Below, in pieces: positions 22,747-32,533 of a stretch of 64,000 bases of DNA. The position numbers and the translations under genes were made by a program. Each line of letters starts with the position of its first letter. Positions within the stretch are counted from its first letter, which is position 1. The DNA comes from Paragonimus skrjabini miyazakii (lineage: Eukaryota; Platyhelminthes; Trematoda; Plagiorchiida; Troglotrematidae): the NCBI GenBank assembly GCA_014338405.1, contig JTDE01000285.1, positions 1 to 64,000 on the forward strand, written 5' to 3'. The notes under the pieces were generated by a model, which saw nothing but the letters and a program-made list of their open reading frames with translations, did no database searches and was not told the DNA's origin.

Positions 22747-23547
22747 CTCCTCCCCCCGCAAAAATTGTTCCAGCTGCAGTAAAAGCCGTTCAGGTTCCCT
22801 TCGCTCTCTTGCCGATCTGCGTATTGGCCTCGGGGACGTAGCTGCGTCTGGCGTACATTCTCTTCTGCTCGGGACATCGTACCATTTGCGAAGCTGGCTT
22901 CCGTGCACTCGATGTTCATTCCTATCATTCTTGATCAGATACACTGGACCACGGCGATCCACTATCACATAAGGTCCTCTCTACCTCGCCAGAAACTTCC
23001 TAGATCCTGGTCCTGTTGCGCCTGTACTCCGCCTGTCTCTGTATTTCACCTTGGAGCCAATTTCAAATACCGCATTACGATCCGACAACTTTGCGGTTGA
23101 CTGCTCCTTAGCAACTTCTTGTGCGTTCGCCAAGTTTTGGTTGACCACCCTCCGAGCTCCTGCTAACTCGCGCCTGTTCATCCGCCGGTTTCCCCATAAA
23201 CCAATCTCCTGATCGACTGGCAGGCGTGGCACGCGCCCGTACATGAGCACGAACGGGGATTTCTTCGTTGTTCCTTGAGGCGAACAGCGGTGGGCTAACA
23301 GAATCAGTGGTAGTGTTTCCTCCCAGCTGCCTCCTTTTGTCGCCAACCATTCCTTGGTTGTGCGATTGTTTTGTTCCGTCAGTCCATTTGATTGAGGATG
23401 GTGTGGCGTTGTGTGAATTTTCCTGATTCCCAAACGCTCCAAGCAGTTCCGAAACTCTTCACTTTCGAAGCAGGGGCCTTGATCAGTCAATATGTTTCGC
23501 GGTATTTCATGATCTGCCACGATGTGTTCCATTACCGCCCCGCACAT
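22738..23547 (-). pseudogene. Gypsy integrase: second half of core and C-terminal domain
   Basis: This part would join element DNA into the genome. The core carries NILTDQGPCFESEEFRN (second catalytic Asp) and TPHHPQSNGLTEQNN (catalytic Glu), followed by the usual W-E-E-T-L-P-L-I-L-LAHR and SPFVLMYGR blocks. The C-terminal part in another frame (22738-22968) has GPVYLIKND, the H-x-x-x-L-x-x-W sequence seen as HGSQLRKWYD, and a basic tail ending next to the polypurine tract. A frameshift separates the two near 22970. The first catalytic Asp is absent: the core starts at CGAVMEHIVADHE, fused directly to the N-terminal zinc region. Confidence 0.88.
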
Positions 23548-23770
23548 AATTACTAACGTCCTTCTTCATTCCAGGCCAGTATGCCCTTTGCCTCAGCATC
23601 TCGTAAGTTCGGTGGCATCCCGTATGAGCCAGCTGATGACATTCCTTCACAATTGTCTCTCTCAACCCCGTCGGTATAACAGGCACGCTTATTCCATCCC
23701 GCAGTCGCCGCATTGAAAATCCCGCATTATTCAACCGCAATTCCGACCAGTGCGTTCGGAAGGTTGTCAC
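23507..23770 (-). pseudogene. Gypsy integrase: N-terminal zinc-binding region, truncated
   Basis: LRETIVKECHQLAHTGCHRT followed by YEMLRQRAYWPGMKKDVSNYV is the start of the H-H-C-C integrase zinc domain, with the two histidines in HQLAHTGCH context. The C-x-x-C half that normally follows Y-V is missing. After YVR the frame shifts by one and the sequence resumes inside the catalytic core at about 23545. The missing segment would hold the two cysteines and the first catalytic Asp. Confidence 0.82.
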
Positions 23771-23800
23771 CTCCGGAATATCCTCGTTCTCTGGATGTTG

Positions 23801-24336
23801 TTATCCCGACAGAAGTTGATCAATCACCATTGGGATTGTCGGGTCCGCCCTCTGCGCTGCCTGTAACTTCCCGGGGTCATTCTCCAGTTCAATACTGTTG
23901 ACTCCGATCGCGTCCTTGTGAACTTTATCCATATGCTGCGTTCGGGAAAGCAGGTCGGGAACATAGTTCTCTCTTCCAGCTACATGGCGAATTGTGGAAT
24001 CATACTCCTGTAATCGCAATGCCCAACGAGCCAGTTTCCCCCGGGTTCCTCCGCTCATTTACTCCACTCCGACGGCTTGTGATCAGTCTCCACATGGAAA
24101 CGTCGGCCGAACAAATAAGGCCTCCATTTTTCCAATGCCCACACGATCGCCAAACACTCCTTTTCTGTCGTTGAGTAATTTCGTTCAGCAGGAGTCAATA
24201 CTCGACTGGCATATTCCACAATACCGCCTTCCTGCTTCAGTACAGCTCCGACACCCACATCGCTCGCATCCGTCGCAACAACGAAGCACTGTCCAGTCAC
24301 TGGCAACTTCAGGGTCAACTGCCCATCCTTCATCAA
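23801..24336 (-). pseudogene. Gypsy RNase H domain
   Basis: This domain degrades the RNA strand of the RNA-DNA hybrid. VATDASDVGVGAVLKQ carries the first catalytic Asp (T-D-A-S), STTEKECLAIVWALEKW the catalytic Glu, and RFHVETDHKP the next Asp. In the neighbouring frame (23801-24058), LARWALRLQEYDSTIRHVAG and a V-P-D-L-L-S-R ending complete the tether region before integrase. A stop or frame change near 24056 separates the parts; otherwise the motifs are intact. Confidence 0.88.
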
Positions 24337-25244
24337 TTGTTTGATCTTGACGAACGCTTGATTGGCCTTATCTGTTCAGTGAAATTTGCAATCCTTCTTC
24401 AGAATTTCGTACAACGGGCTGGTCAGTTCATTAAAGTACTTGATGAAACGGCCGTAGAACCTGACACGACCAAGATACTGTCGCAACGTCCTCTTCGATA
24501 TTGGCACCGGAATGGCCTCGATCGTAAGCAGTTTCTCGGGAATCGGTTGGATCTCGCCCTGACCGACCTTGTGACCGAGTAGTATTACCGTTCATTTCAC
24601 CAGTTGACACTTTGCACTGTTGATTCGTAGGCCGGTTTGTTCAATCTTCTGCAACACAGCTGAAACGTGTCCGGTATGCTCCGTCTCATTCGCACTGTAG
24701 ATGAGGATGTCGTCTTCGTAGACAACAGATTGTTCAGTCCCTCCAGCGTCTTTAACATCAGACGTCTGAAAGTGAACGGGGCGCCTGACAGTCCGAACGG
24801 CATACGTTTGAAGCGACATTGTTTTTCTCCCACTGTGAACGCCGTTTTGTCTCGATCCGATTGCTTGATTGGGACCTGCCAATATCCAGACCGCAGGTCT
24901 AGCACTGTAAATATCTTGGCGTTCTGTAGCTTGCCGAAAATTTCTGCCACGGCTGGGACTGCTACCACTTTATTAACTGTAATCTCGTTGAGTCTTCTGG
25001 AGTCGACACAAAATCGAAATTTCCCACTGGGCTTCCTCACCAACAGAACAGGAGAATTGAATGGGCTATCAGCCCCCTCAAAGATTTCCTCCCTCAACAT
25101 GTCTTTCATTTGTCGTTCAATTTCCGGCTGCAGGTGAACCGAAGTCCTTCTGGGCCCGAATGGTCGAAATTGGTCTGACTTGATGAAGATTTCATGTTCA
25201 ATCCAGTCACAGTAGCCATATGGGTCTTGATCCGTGGTGAACAA
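24337..25244 (-). pseudogene. Gypsy reverse transcriptase domain
   Basis: Copies the element RNA into DNA. The N-terminal part (25244-24745) has EEIFEGADSPFNSPVLLVRK, FCVDSRRLNEITV, FTVLDLRSGYWQVP (first catalytic Asp) and MPFGLSGAP. A frameshift near 24725 follows. The next frame reads SVVYEDDILIYSANE, keeping the Y-x-D-D box, then AKCQLVK, a TGA stop at about 24595, and LLGHKVGQGEIQP. A further TGA occurs in the thumb region near 24380, where the family has Trp (F-H-stop-T-D-K-A). The catalytic aspartates are present but the reading frame is broken at least three times. Confidence 0.9.
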
Positions 25245-25247
25245 CTT

Positions 25248-25949
25248 TCAGAATTTGCATATCACTTCATTCAGCAACCGATTGTCACAGACTGGTAATG
25301 CTCCGGGTGCGTTCGCTTCAATTTGTGCAAGCTGAGGCTTGCGTATACTCGCTAATGGAACCACTCCATCCTTCGTTACGAGTTTACCATGCTTCAAATC
25401 AATCACAGCCTCAGCGCGTTCAAGAAAATCCGCTCCCAATATAGTCTGGCGTGCATCGGGGGAAATGACGAACGATTGTTTGACCACGTGACCATCGATT
25501 CCGACATCATACTCCGCAACGCCGGTAACTCTGAGTGTAAATCCACCGACAGTTCGGACGATCATCGCACACAGCTGAACAGTTTCTTTCGATCTCAGCC
25601 CAAGCAATGAAATCGCCACCCCAGTGTCAATCAAACAGTACTCCGAGCTACCATTGATTTCTATCCTAGCCTGAACAGCCGTCATATCAACCGCCCCTAT
25701 TAACGGATTGCCCTTCCCAGACGAAAAACAATCAGCAAAACGTTTATTTACATGAAACCTTTTCTCGCCCCGCGGGCAAAATCTTCGCCAGTGTCCACGT
25801 CTTCCGCATCTGTAACAGACGTCGCCACGGTTCTGCTCCCTACTGATCTTCAGAGTGGCCACTTCTTGAGTCAAATTTTTCACTGCGGTTCGCAGGTCAT
25901 CCAGTTCACTCGTCTTCAACTCGCTGACTGTCCGGGAGTTGTCTGCCAC
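25248..25949 (-). pseudogene. Gypsy gag zinc knuckle and aspartic protease
   Basis: A 233-codon open frame. Residues about 45-58 form a CCHC knuckle, CYRCGRRGHWRRFC (C-x2-C-x4-H-x4-C), which packages element RNA. Further on, YCLIDTGVAISLLGL is the retropepsin active site D-T-G, and AKQTILGADFLE-like TILGADFLERAEAVID is the second conserved block (I-L-G-x-D-F-L). The first codon is GTG on the genomic sequence, so the true start lies upstream and is missing. Only the last part of gag is present. There is a stop just before the RT segment at 25247-25250. Confidence 0.88.
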
Positions 25950-25980
25950 CGACGGTTAGCAGCATGTTTATTTATTCTAC

Positions 25981-26454
25981 GGGGTGCGTCACCAAAGTGA
26001 AGGTCATTGGACTACTGTCAAGGATGTTGATACACGTCAGCCGTGCGGGCCAGTACTTGAGTTTATGGTTGGGTGATTTCATATAATTTACAATGAGTGA
26101 TTTGCAACAGACGAATCCCCAGGCGTCTTTGGCAGTCATAACAGTGCCGTTATCGCATATGGGACACCTTACTAAGTAAACACTAAAACAACTACTGATC
26201 CAAAAATGTTCCGCGTATTTTTACTTTACAATAAAAATCAAATTAATGAAGACCAATAAAAGACATTCCGGTCAAAGGCATTATGCAGACTGGTCCTCGT
26301 TACTAAGGTACCAACGTGCGGATGTTCTGTCAGAAGGTGTTAACCGGTGCAGATAATCTGGTACATTGCGTATGGTGCACCCAACATGGGATCGTGAGTC
26401 CGGACTGGAGCGATACTATTATCTTCCCTGTTTAGATGAGTTTAGTTCAACCCA
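25981..26454. other. Flank between the gypsy 5' break and a SINE
   Basis: No LTR, primer-binding site or gag sequence was found here, which is why the gypsy copy is called 5'-truncated. No gene recognised. Confidence 0.4.
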
Positions 26455-26690
26455 GACGAAATTCTTCAACTTTGCAAATAATGAACACTCTTTGCCTTCA
26501 GGTGGACTTTCCAGCTGGTCTCTTCCGAAAATATACAATAGACTTCAGTCTCACTCTGACTAGAGCCGGTCAGTAGTGTATATCCTTGTCACGGCCGGGA
26601 TTAGAACTCCGGCTATGCTTCCACGAGGCAACCGTGTTGACCACTGCGTCATTGACTTCACACTAAGGACAGCCGAAGCAATGTGTGTGA
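26455..26690 (-). mobile_element. tRNA-related SINE, family 2, copy B
   Basis: On the minus strand the head reads GTGAAGTCAATGACGCAGTG (A-box-like) and GGAGTTCTAATCCCGGCC (B-box-like), then GATATACACTACTGACCGGC and a body with ACCAGCTGGAAAGTCC. The same blocks occur in the copies at 3159, 44470 and, for the body only, 26845. It faces away from the plus-strand copy D, 155 bp to its right. Confidence 0.65.
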
Positions 26691-26844
26691 ACGTTCAACC
26701 AAATTCACATGCAAGTAATGCTCTGATTGACCGATCGCCTATAGATGAGACAGTAACTGCACCGTTAACTCCAATCGATAACTCCGCGATTCGGACTTCC
26801 GAGACAGGTAGAAATCTCCGATCTCATTAAACCTGTTAGGCGAT

Positions 26845-26995
26845 ATTTTAGGCTATTGACGAGTTCTAATGAGAGCGTACATCGAGTCTATTGCATAGTT
26901 TCGAAAGAGATCGGCTGGAAAGTCTATCTGAATGTGGAGAGTGTGATCAAATTTGTGATGTTCAAGTAGAAAATAATGAACAATATGTATTTAAA
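26845..26995 (+). mobile_element. SINE family 2, copy D (5'-truncated body)
   Basis: Contains ATTGACGAGTTCTAATGAGA and GATCGGCTGGAAAGTCTATC, then GAATGTGGAGAGTGTGATCA, matching the bodies of copies A and C. The tRNA-like head is absent, so this copy is truncated at its 5' end. Confidence 0.6.
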
Positions 26996-27406
26996 TTCAC
27001 ATCGTCCGACCCACTACCATAAACAAATATATGGATGATTAGGTTCACCTCGATTTTCTATAGCTCTGCCTCATATTTTACGACTCAAGTGCATGATCGG
27101 CTTAATCGTCCAAAAATTGACAGTAACGTACACGCAAAACAATGAACATCGATCCATATCGAATTAATTTGAATAAGAAAACTACACTGGAATGCATGCG
27201 ACCGGATCGGACATACTGACCTGAAGTAAGGCAACATGAGTAAAAAATTATACGGTAAAATAGAAGACTATCATGCATGACTGAAAATCTGTGCTTAAGT
27301 TGTTTGATTGCATGAGCCAACTGAAAATGTACCCAAATGAATTGTTCGACCACATGATGTGACTAGACTTTAACGGGAAATTCTGTAAATTCACTGTTTC
27401 AGTCTA

Positions 27407-28795
27407 ATGACTTTTTCACTTTTACTCAAAGGTCTGGTCGATTTTGCCCTTCATTACCGAAGTATGCTAACCAAACAAAATTGCCCATTGTGTAAAGCGC
27501 TTGTACTTTCCAGTAAGCAGTTAAAGAAGAATCCGAAAATTGTCGTTTATCCACCGGGTATGGGGCTCCGCTGTAGTCATACTGAATAAAACGGATTACA
27601 TCACTAAAATGACACAAATTCTGAAAGACCGCTCAAAATTCCGCCTGGATGCTAAGGAGAAAGATTTCACTACATCTGTTGAAAAGGAAATCCCAGAATG
27701 TCTCCGGAACCTAAGAAAGGGCGGTTTGAATGATCAGGAAACCTACTGTGAACTCTTACCTAAACGATCCCAGATATCCAAAATGTATGGCTTACCGAAA
27801 ACTCACAAAACTGGCATACCTTTGAGATCCATACTATAGATGGTCAACTCACCGTATCATAAGCTGGCCCAGTGGCTCCTCTGGTTGCTGGAACCACTAC
27901 GCGAGAAGATTGCTGAACATAGTCTGGAAGACTCATTTTTATTTGCTGATTCCATAAGAGGTCTCAAAATAAAGGACAAGATAATGGCATCTTTTGATAT
28001 TAAATCACTCTTTACAAATGTTCTGCTAACCGAAGTGATATCGATTATTCACGACTTTACAGCAGAACACAACATATCCCTCACACTACGTTTGTTTGGA
28101 ATTCGTAAACTCTTGTACATGTGTACTGTGAATATCTAGTTTTTATTCAACGGTCAATGTTACCGACAAATTGATGGTACAGGAATGGAAGTCCACTGGG
28201 GCTGATACTAGCGGATATTTTTATGACGTATTCAGAAAGACAAGTACCAACAGTCATTCACTTCACAATACTTTATTATAAGCGACAAGTTGACATATTC
28301 TGCGTGTGTGACTCATGACAACATGCGGACAAACTCGGCACACAAGTGAATAGTCTACACCTGGACAGTGCGTTCACCGCAGAAGTTCAGGAGAATAACA
28401 AACTTTCCTCCTTAGATGTGGAAATATCTCCGAACGAGGATGGATCCATCGTGAGAAAAGTGCATGGGAAGTCAACTTGGATGGGGCAGTATATTCATTT
28501 CAAAAATTTTGCACCAACATCGCTCAAATGTGGTCTCGGTCAAACCCTCTTCAGTAGGGTTCACAGTATTTGCTCGCCCGAGACGATCGAGGAGGAATCA
28601 GTTTTTATCCACAAAACACTGATGCACAATGGATACCCCGCGCGCTTTGTCTTGAAGTACGCTAGGGAAAGATTGAAACGGTCAATATCGGAAACAGTGT
28701 TCCGCAAACTCGTGTATATAACACTGCCATACAAGGGTGTGGATGTAACCACCCTAATCCAACGTAGACTAAGATGTGCCCTCAGAGCTGCGTAA
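27407..28795 (+). pseudogene. Penelope-like reverse transcriptase
   Basis: Blocks in order: KKNPKIVVYP (27510-27560), frameshift, SAVVILNKTDYITKM, SKMYGLPKTHKTGIPLR (near 27780), a TAG at 27838-27840 before MVNSPYHKLAQWL, and IMASFDIKSLFTNVLL (near 27985-28030), which holds the first catalytic Asp. Next come a TAG at about 28137, then Y-R-Q-I-D-G-T-G-M, and a one-base shift before L-G-L-I-L-A-D-I-F-M. The catalytic Y-V-D-D-I-F box reads R-Q-V-D-I-F at 28283-28300, lacking one Asp and the Tyr. The thumb continues in a 149-codon frame (28346-28795) with NNKLSSLDVEIS, RKVHGKSTWMGQYIHF and LKCGLGQTLFSRV. This copy cannot be catalytically active. Confidence 0.88.
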
Positions 28796-29177
28796 GACGC
28801 GGCAGAATTAAGACTGATCAACCAGATGACACGGCTGCCTTGCACACCAAGGAAAGACCCAAGCAACCCACTGGCCACATCCAACATTATTTATGAATTC
28901 ACTTGTACTTGTGGAGTCAAGTACATCGGCCGAACGGCGAGAACGCTTGGAACACGTCTCGGCGCACATTCCCAAATGGCTAACGAGCAACAAAACCGAC
29001 GCCGCCAATTTTTCTGTCACACGACATTTAAAAGAAACGGGACTTGTAATTCAAGTGGAGAAGGCTTTTCGTGTGTTGTATCACCCAATCAATAAACATA
29101 GTTTATCTTTTTCTGAAGGCCGTTGTGATACACCGTTACAAACCCTAACTTTGTGCACAGAAGCAAATGGTAGTTAA
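28796..29177 (+). pseudogene. Penelope-like GIY-YIG endonuclease
   Basis: SNIIYEFTCTCGVKYIGRTA followed by RTLGTRLGAH is a GIY-YIG core: I-Y-x-F-x-C-x-C-G precedes K-Y-I-G-R-T, with the catalytic Arg in R-T-L-G-T-R. The frame (28826-29095) then shifts. In the neighbouring frame (to 29177), HIPKWLTSN, SVTRHLKETG and EKAFRVLYHPINKHSL give the rest of the domain. The domain would make the DNA nick that primes insertion. The CxC pattern is that of canonical Penelope elements. Confidence 0.87.
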
Positions 29178-29200
29178 CCTATCACTACCGTGGTGTTAAG

Positions 29201-30628
29201 AGTTTGCAATCATGAGTCTATATTATTGGTTAAGTGGTTGTTGCTATTATTTTAGTGTTTGTTTCTTTCTTTTATCTCAAGCTTACCCTTAGTTTACTTG
29301 CTAGCTTCCATTTATTTACTTGTGTCTCACCTTAAGATCGATATTGCCTTACTCAACCTGTTTAAGGTCTGAATGATTTTTTAACTCGTGACGGCCCATT
29401 CGAACGTGACTGGTTCTGTGTGCTATTCCTGTTGCAACTGATGCTCATTTCTATTTTACGCTTATTTAACTTGATGCATTCCAACTGATCATAGTGTTGT
29501 GACCGCAAAAGATGATTGGTTTGCGAAATTAATTGTGCAAAATCTTTTACGAACTGCATAAGCATTGGACAACGGACGTGTACCCTCGTTTGCATGGCTG
29601 ACATGTATCCACACACATTGGGTAGTAGTACATTGTCATTCGCTCTGGTAGCACGTCCCCGATAGTGCGTACACGCTATTCCAATAGTCGCTTCTGGCCC
29701 GTCATCTTCTTGGCGTTGAGACCTATCCTTTACTTTCCGAATGCATGAACTATACCATTCAAAAACGAAGCTGCATGCTATACAACAATAGTTCGTCTAT
29801 CGTAACCGAAGAAACCGGTCAAAATACATCTACGGATTACGTAATCTTACTTGCGTGTTCTAAATTCATCCGGGGATGTAACTGATTTAAATATGTATAT
29901 CCGAAATATAACCTGATGTAGATCATAAATACGTACCTTCGAACTCATAGTTCGGACCGTCAAACGCTGTTTAGCATCACACTACTGCACTCCTGTTTAC
30001 ATATCTAGAGGCTACAATCATCCGACAATGTCCAGTTAATAGTTCGAACACAGCACAAGTCGTATGAGCAGACTAGAGGAAATGTATGGTTAAAAGATTT
30101 AAAACTAGACTGTTAGTATCTTAATAATACACTGAAGGTTAGAAAGTTGGATTAAACATTAGTTACTGTTCATAAGTAGTACCACTGTTAGACAAGGAGA
30201 TGACTTGATTCGAACCGGTTAATAGCACCACATTGACAGTTCCACAGTCATACGAAACTGAACAACGGAGTACACTACTTTGCGGAACATTCTGGGTTTG
30301 TGTGACCGATAATTTAGAAAATTACGGTTTGCATTAGGGCAGAAATGTCTTAAAAATGTGTCATGAGGACCCAGTTTGCGGACATACAGCAAACGACCCG
30401 GGCCAAATCAGACAGCCACTGTTGACGGACAACCGTCTAACAATCGAGTGGAACCAAACCAAAGTGAATCATCAGCTTGGAAATTTGTTCTCCCTGTCTA
30501 ACTGGTCTGGATTGTTCGTCGTAGAAAACCGAAGTTGCATGTCCCGGTTTGTTGTCGGATAATTGTCAGGCTGTCTAGTTCGATTTTTCTACATCGATTC
30601 AGCAAAGGAAGTTGTCTCTCATATTTAG
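29201..30628. other. Non-coding stretch upstream of candidate exons
   Basis: T-rich after the Penelope element, then AT-rich filler. An open frame at 30356-30562 looks hydrophilic and protein-like in part, but has no recognised domain or paired splice signals. Confidence 0.35.
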
Positions 30629-30750
30629 GTTACCTTGGTCGCCTCACGATGCAGGCATTAAAACACGGCGATTATGGGAAAGGATGTAAAATGAGGGTCA
30701 ATATGGTTAATGAGCTATTTAATCTCCCACCTACTGTCATTGAGAACGGA
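30629..30750 (+). CDS. Candidate host exon (122 bp), unknown protein
   Basis: An open segment with a good acceptor (GTTGTCTCTCATATTTAG, ending at 30628) and a consensus donor (GTAAGT at 30751). Only one frame is open: the other two hit stops within 35 and 60 bases. The product segment starts YLGRLTMQALKHGDYGKG and ends NELFNLPPTVIENG. It enters with the last two bases of a codon and leaves between codons. Composition looks like a soluble globular protein. I do not recognise the family. The downstream segments at 31402 and 32330 can both be joined in phase, so it may be part of a small plus-strand gene. Codon-level conservation was not tested. Confidence 0.45.
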
Positions 30751-31020
30751 GTAAGTTTACAGCTGCGATTCAGAAGGAACAACGTCTGTCAGCTAACTGA
30801 AAGAAGTTTGTCGTACGCTGCTGTTAGTGAGCTTCACACTCTGAAAGTAGTGATCCTATACATAATTATACAGTTTCCCTGTTTTGATCAAGTATACGAC
30901 GCCTTTGCTCACGAAATCGAAAATGATGTATAGCTGGTCTTGTCATTCTCTTGTGTGGTTATAACCAGCTCACCTCGCCATTCAGTTAATGTGTTGGATA
31001 GCGCTGGTTTACTGAAGTTT

Positions 31021-31037
31021 GGTCGGTCGGTCGGTCG
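31021..31037. repeat. (GGTC)n short tandem repeat
   Basis: Four GGTC units in a row inside the sequence between two candidate exons. Confidence 0.85.
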
Positions 31038-31150
31038 ATTTTTATCGGCTTATCGCACTACGAAGAAGTGAGTGTTCCCGTTTGGCGGTCTAGCTCTGTG
31101 CATCAGCCTGCAGGACAGAACAAGGCCGCGAGCAGTGACTGTTGACGCAG

Positions 31151-31274
31151 ACACAACTTCCTTACCAAAGCGCATGTGCAACCACCGGGACTACAAAATG
31201 GAGAATCGACAACAAAATTACAATATGGGTTAAAGTATTTTATGTCTGCAACCACGGAGCGAAAATCCGCCACG
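31151..31274 (+). CDS. Candidate exon (124 bp), unknown, phase conflict downstream
   Basis: Preceded by TGACTGTTGACGCAG and followed by a consensus donor GTAAGTAC at 31275. Read in phase with the exon ending at 30750, it is open and gives a segment containing TKWRIDNKITIWVKVFYVCN. It then ends one base into a codon, so joining to the segment at 31402 gives a stop after eight codons. A second frame is also open across it and would join to 31402 in phase, but not from 30750. One of these links must be wrong, or this is not an exon. Confidence 0.28.
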
Positions 31275-31401
31275 GTAAGTACACGGAATAGTAGTCTGCT
31301 ACCTCAACCCCATTTGTTACGTGCTGAGAAAGGATTATTCAAGAAGCTTATGTTGGTTTGTTAACAAGTGAACTATAACATATTTCCGTTGCTGTTTGCA
31401 G

Positions 31402-31542
31402 TTGAAATCTACAGATTTCCGTAGGGAAGATATCAGATATCCCCGAAACATTGTCTACAAATTTCATGGCGTCAAATTGCTCAAGCATCGTTTGTGTTAC
31501 ACACAGACAACCATTGTCCAAACGACTTCATTGTTTAATTGA
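31402..31542 (+). CDS. Candidate terminal exon (46 codons plus TGA), unknown
   Basis: Starts after a good acceptor (TATTTCCGTTGCTGTTTGCAG). The frame starting at the first base is open to TGA at 31540-31542. It contains RREDIRYPRNIVYKFHG followed by VKLLKHRLCY, a basic, aromatic-rich composition. It is in phase with the exon ending at 30750 if 31151-31274 is skipped. No family recognised. Confidence 0.32.
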   Translation: MKSTDFRREDIRYPRNIVYKFHGVKLLKHRLCYTQTTIVQTTSLFN

Positions 31543-32035
31543 GTTCCTTAATCAGTTGAATACATGCTCTAGTTTTATTTACCTACGTGATGTGTTAAGT
31601 GACTTAAACTTGTCTGGTGGATTTTCGGTTCAAAGTAGTATGCTTTGCACGGCTTTTTGGGATGAAACCTTCTGAGCCTTCTGAGACAGAACTATCGAAC
31701 TGATAAGAAAATTCACCACCAACCCATACCAAGAACAACAAAAATGTAAAATATGTACACTTTACTGGGAAGTCAGAAATTCAGCATACTCATCATTTCA
31801 GTTTGAAACTTAGGCCATTCACATCATCACAAGCATAGGTACTCAGGAACAGCGCATTCTTGCGAACTCCCCTGTACTGTGGCTCAAAAGTGGTAAAATG
31901 TCAGGTGAAGTGTGGAAGACTTTCTGCCAAGAGGTATAACCATACAAGATAGATATTACGTTGGGCACAATCGTATCAAACACAGCAGGAACTCCATGAT
32001 CTCCATGGACCTCCTAGTTTGGGAATTGACCGGTA

Positions 32036-32135
32036 NNNNNNNNNNNNNNNNNNNNNNNNNNNNNNNNNNNNNNNNNNNNNNNNNNNNNNNNNNNNNNNNN
32101 NNNNNNNNNNNNNNNNNNNNNNNNNNNNNNNNNNN
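32036..32135. other. Assembly gap (100 N)
   Basis: Exactly 100 N, the usual placeholder for a gap of unknown size between contigs. Frames that run through it are artefacts. An exon could be hidden in it. Confidence 0.98.
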
Positions 32136-32329
32136 TAGTTCTTCAAGCCAAGCATGGTTACCCTCAAATGAAACTTGAGGTCAACCGTAGACTGAAAACT
32201 TAGACGAAATAACGAAACCGTAGCCTTAATGTTGCAAGGTGTGACCAACCAGTAAACACTATCCGCCATTGTCACTGGCGCATAAAAAAGTATGTTTTGG
32301 GTGTTGTCCGCTTATTTCCTTTCACGCAG

Positions 32330-32533
32330 CAGTTCCAAACATGGTGTTGCAGCCTCAGATACATACTTTTCGACGTACAGATATGTTGTTCAAGCTTGGA
32401 TGAAGTCATTTTTGAGCACTGGTATCACTGTTCAGCGTGGGATTTAAAAACAATTAATTACGTGCGATTCACTTCTTATCACAGAGTCAACCATGAGTCA
32501 TTGGAACGATTAACTGAGCGATTTTTTCCGTAG
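32330..32533 (+). CDS. Candidate terminal exon (67 codons plus TAG), unknown
   Basis: Follows the best acceptor in the window: a long pyrimidine tract, CCGCTTATTTCCTTTCACGCAG, ending at 32329 (last 20 bases are the key part). The frame starting at the first base is open for 67 codons to TAG at 32531-32533. It includes LRYILFDVQICC, EVIFEHWYHCSAWD and a Lys/Arg/Thr-rich end. It can be joined in phase to the exon ending at 30750, with the N gap inside the intron. AATAAA occurs about 330 bp downstream (32862). I do not recognise the protein. Confidence 0.42.
   Translation, partial: QFQTWCCSLRYILFDVQICCSSLDEVIFEHWYHCSAWDLKTINYVRFTSYHRVNHESLERLTERFFP

Larger units (their letters stand above)
22433..25980 (-). 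mobile_element. 5'-truncated Ty3/gypsy LTR retrotransposon
   Basis: On the minus strand the order is gag zinc knuckle, protease, reverse transcriptase, RNase H, integrase, polypurine tract (GCGGGGGGAGGAG at 22747-22759), then a 3' LTR. Integrase after RT/RNase H is the Ty3/gypsy order. No 5' LTR or primer-binding site is seen above 25980, so the 5' end including most of gag is missing. The polyprotein is split by frameshifts and stops, and the integrase has an internal deletion. A solo LTR of the same family is at 1507-1807. No envelope-like ORF is present: the polyprotein ends almost at the polypurine tract. Confidence 0.92.
27370..29200 (+). mobile_element. Penelope-like element (RT plus GIY-YIG), broken
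   Basis: Order on the plus strand: an RT with PLE-type motifs, a linker, and a C-terminal GIY-YIG endonuclease. That combination defines Penelope-like elements, which are known in schistosomes and other flatworms. At least three frameshifts and two in-frame TAG codons interrupt it. The 5' end is uncertain (about 27370-27420). The T-rich DNA after 29177 may be 3' UTR. No terminal repeats were recognised. Confidence 0.9.

Noticed and set aside
24667..25137. 156-codon plus-strand frame
   Set aside because: It is antisense to the gypsy reverse transcriptase; the minus strand carries clear RT motifs.
31912..32275. 88- and 99-codon frames on both strands around 32.1 kb
   Set aside because: They run through the 100-N gap, so their lengths are meaningless.
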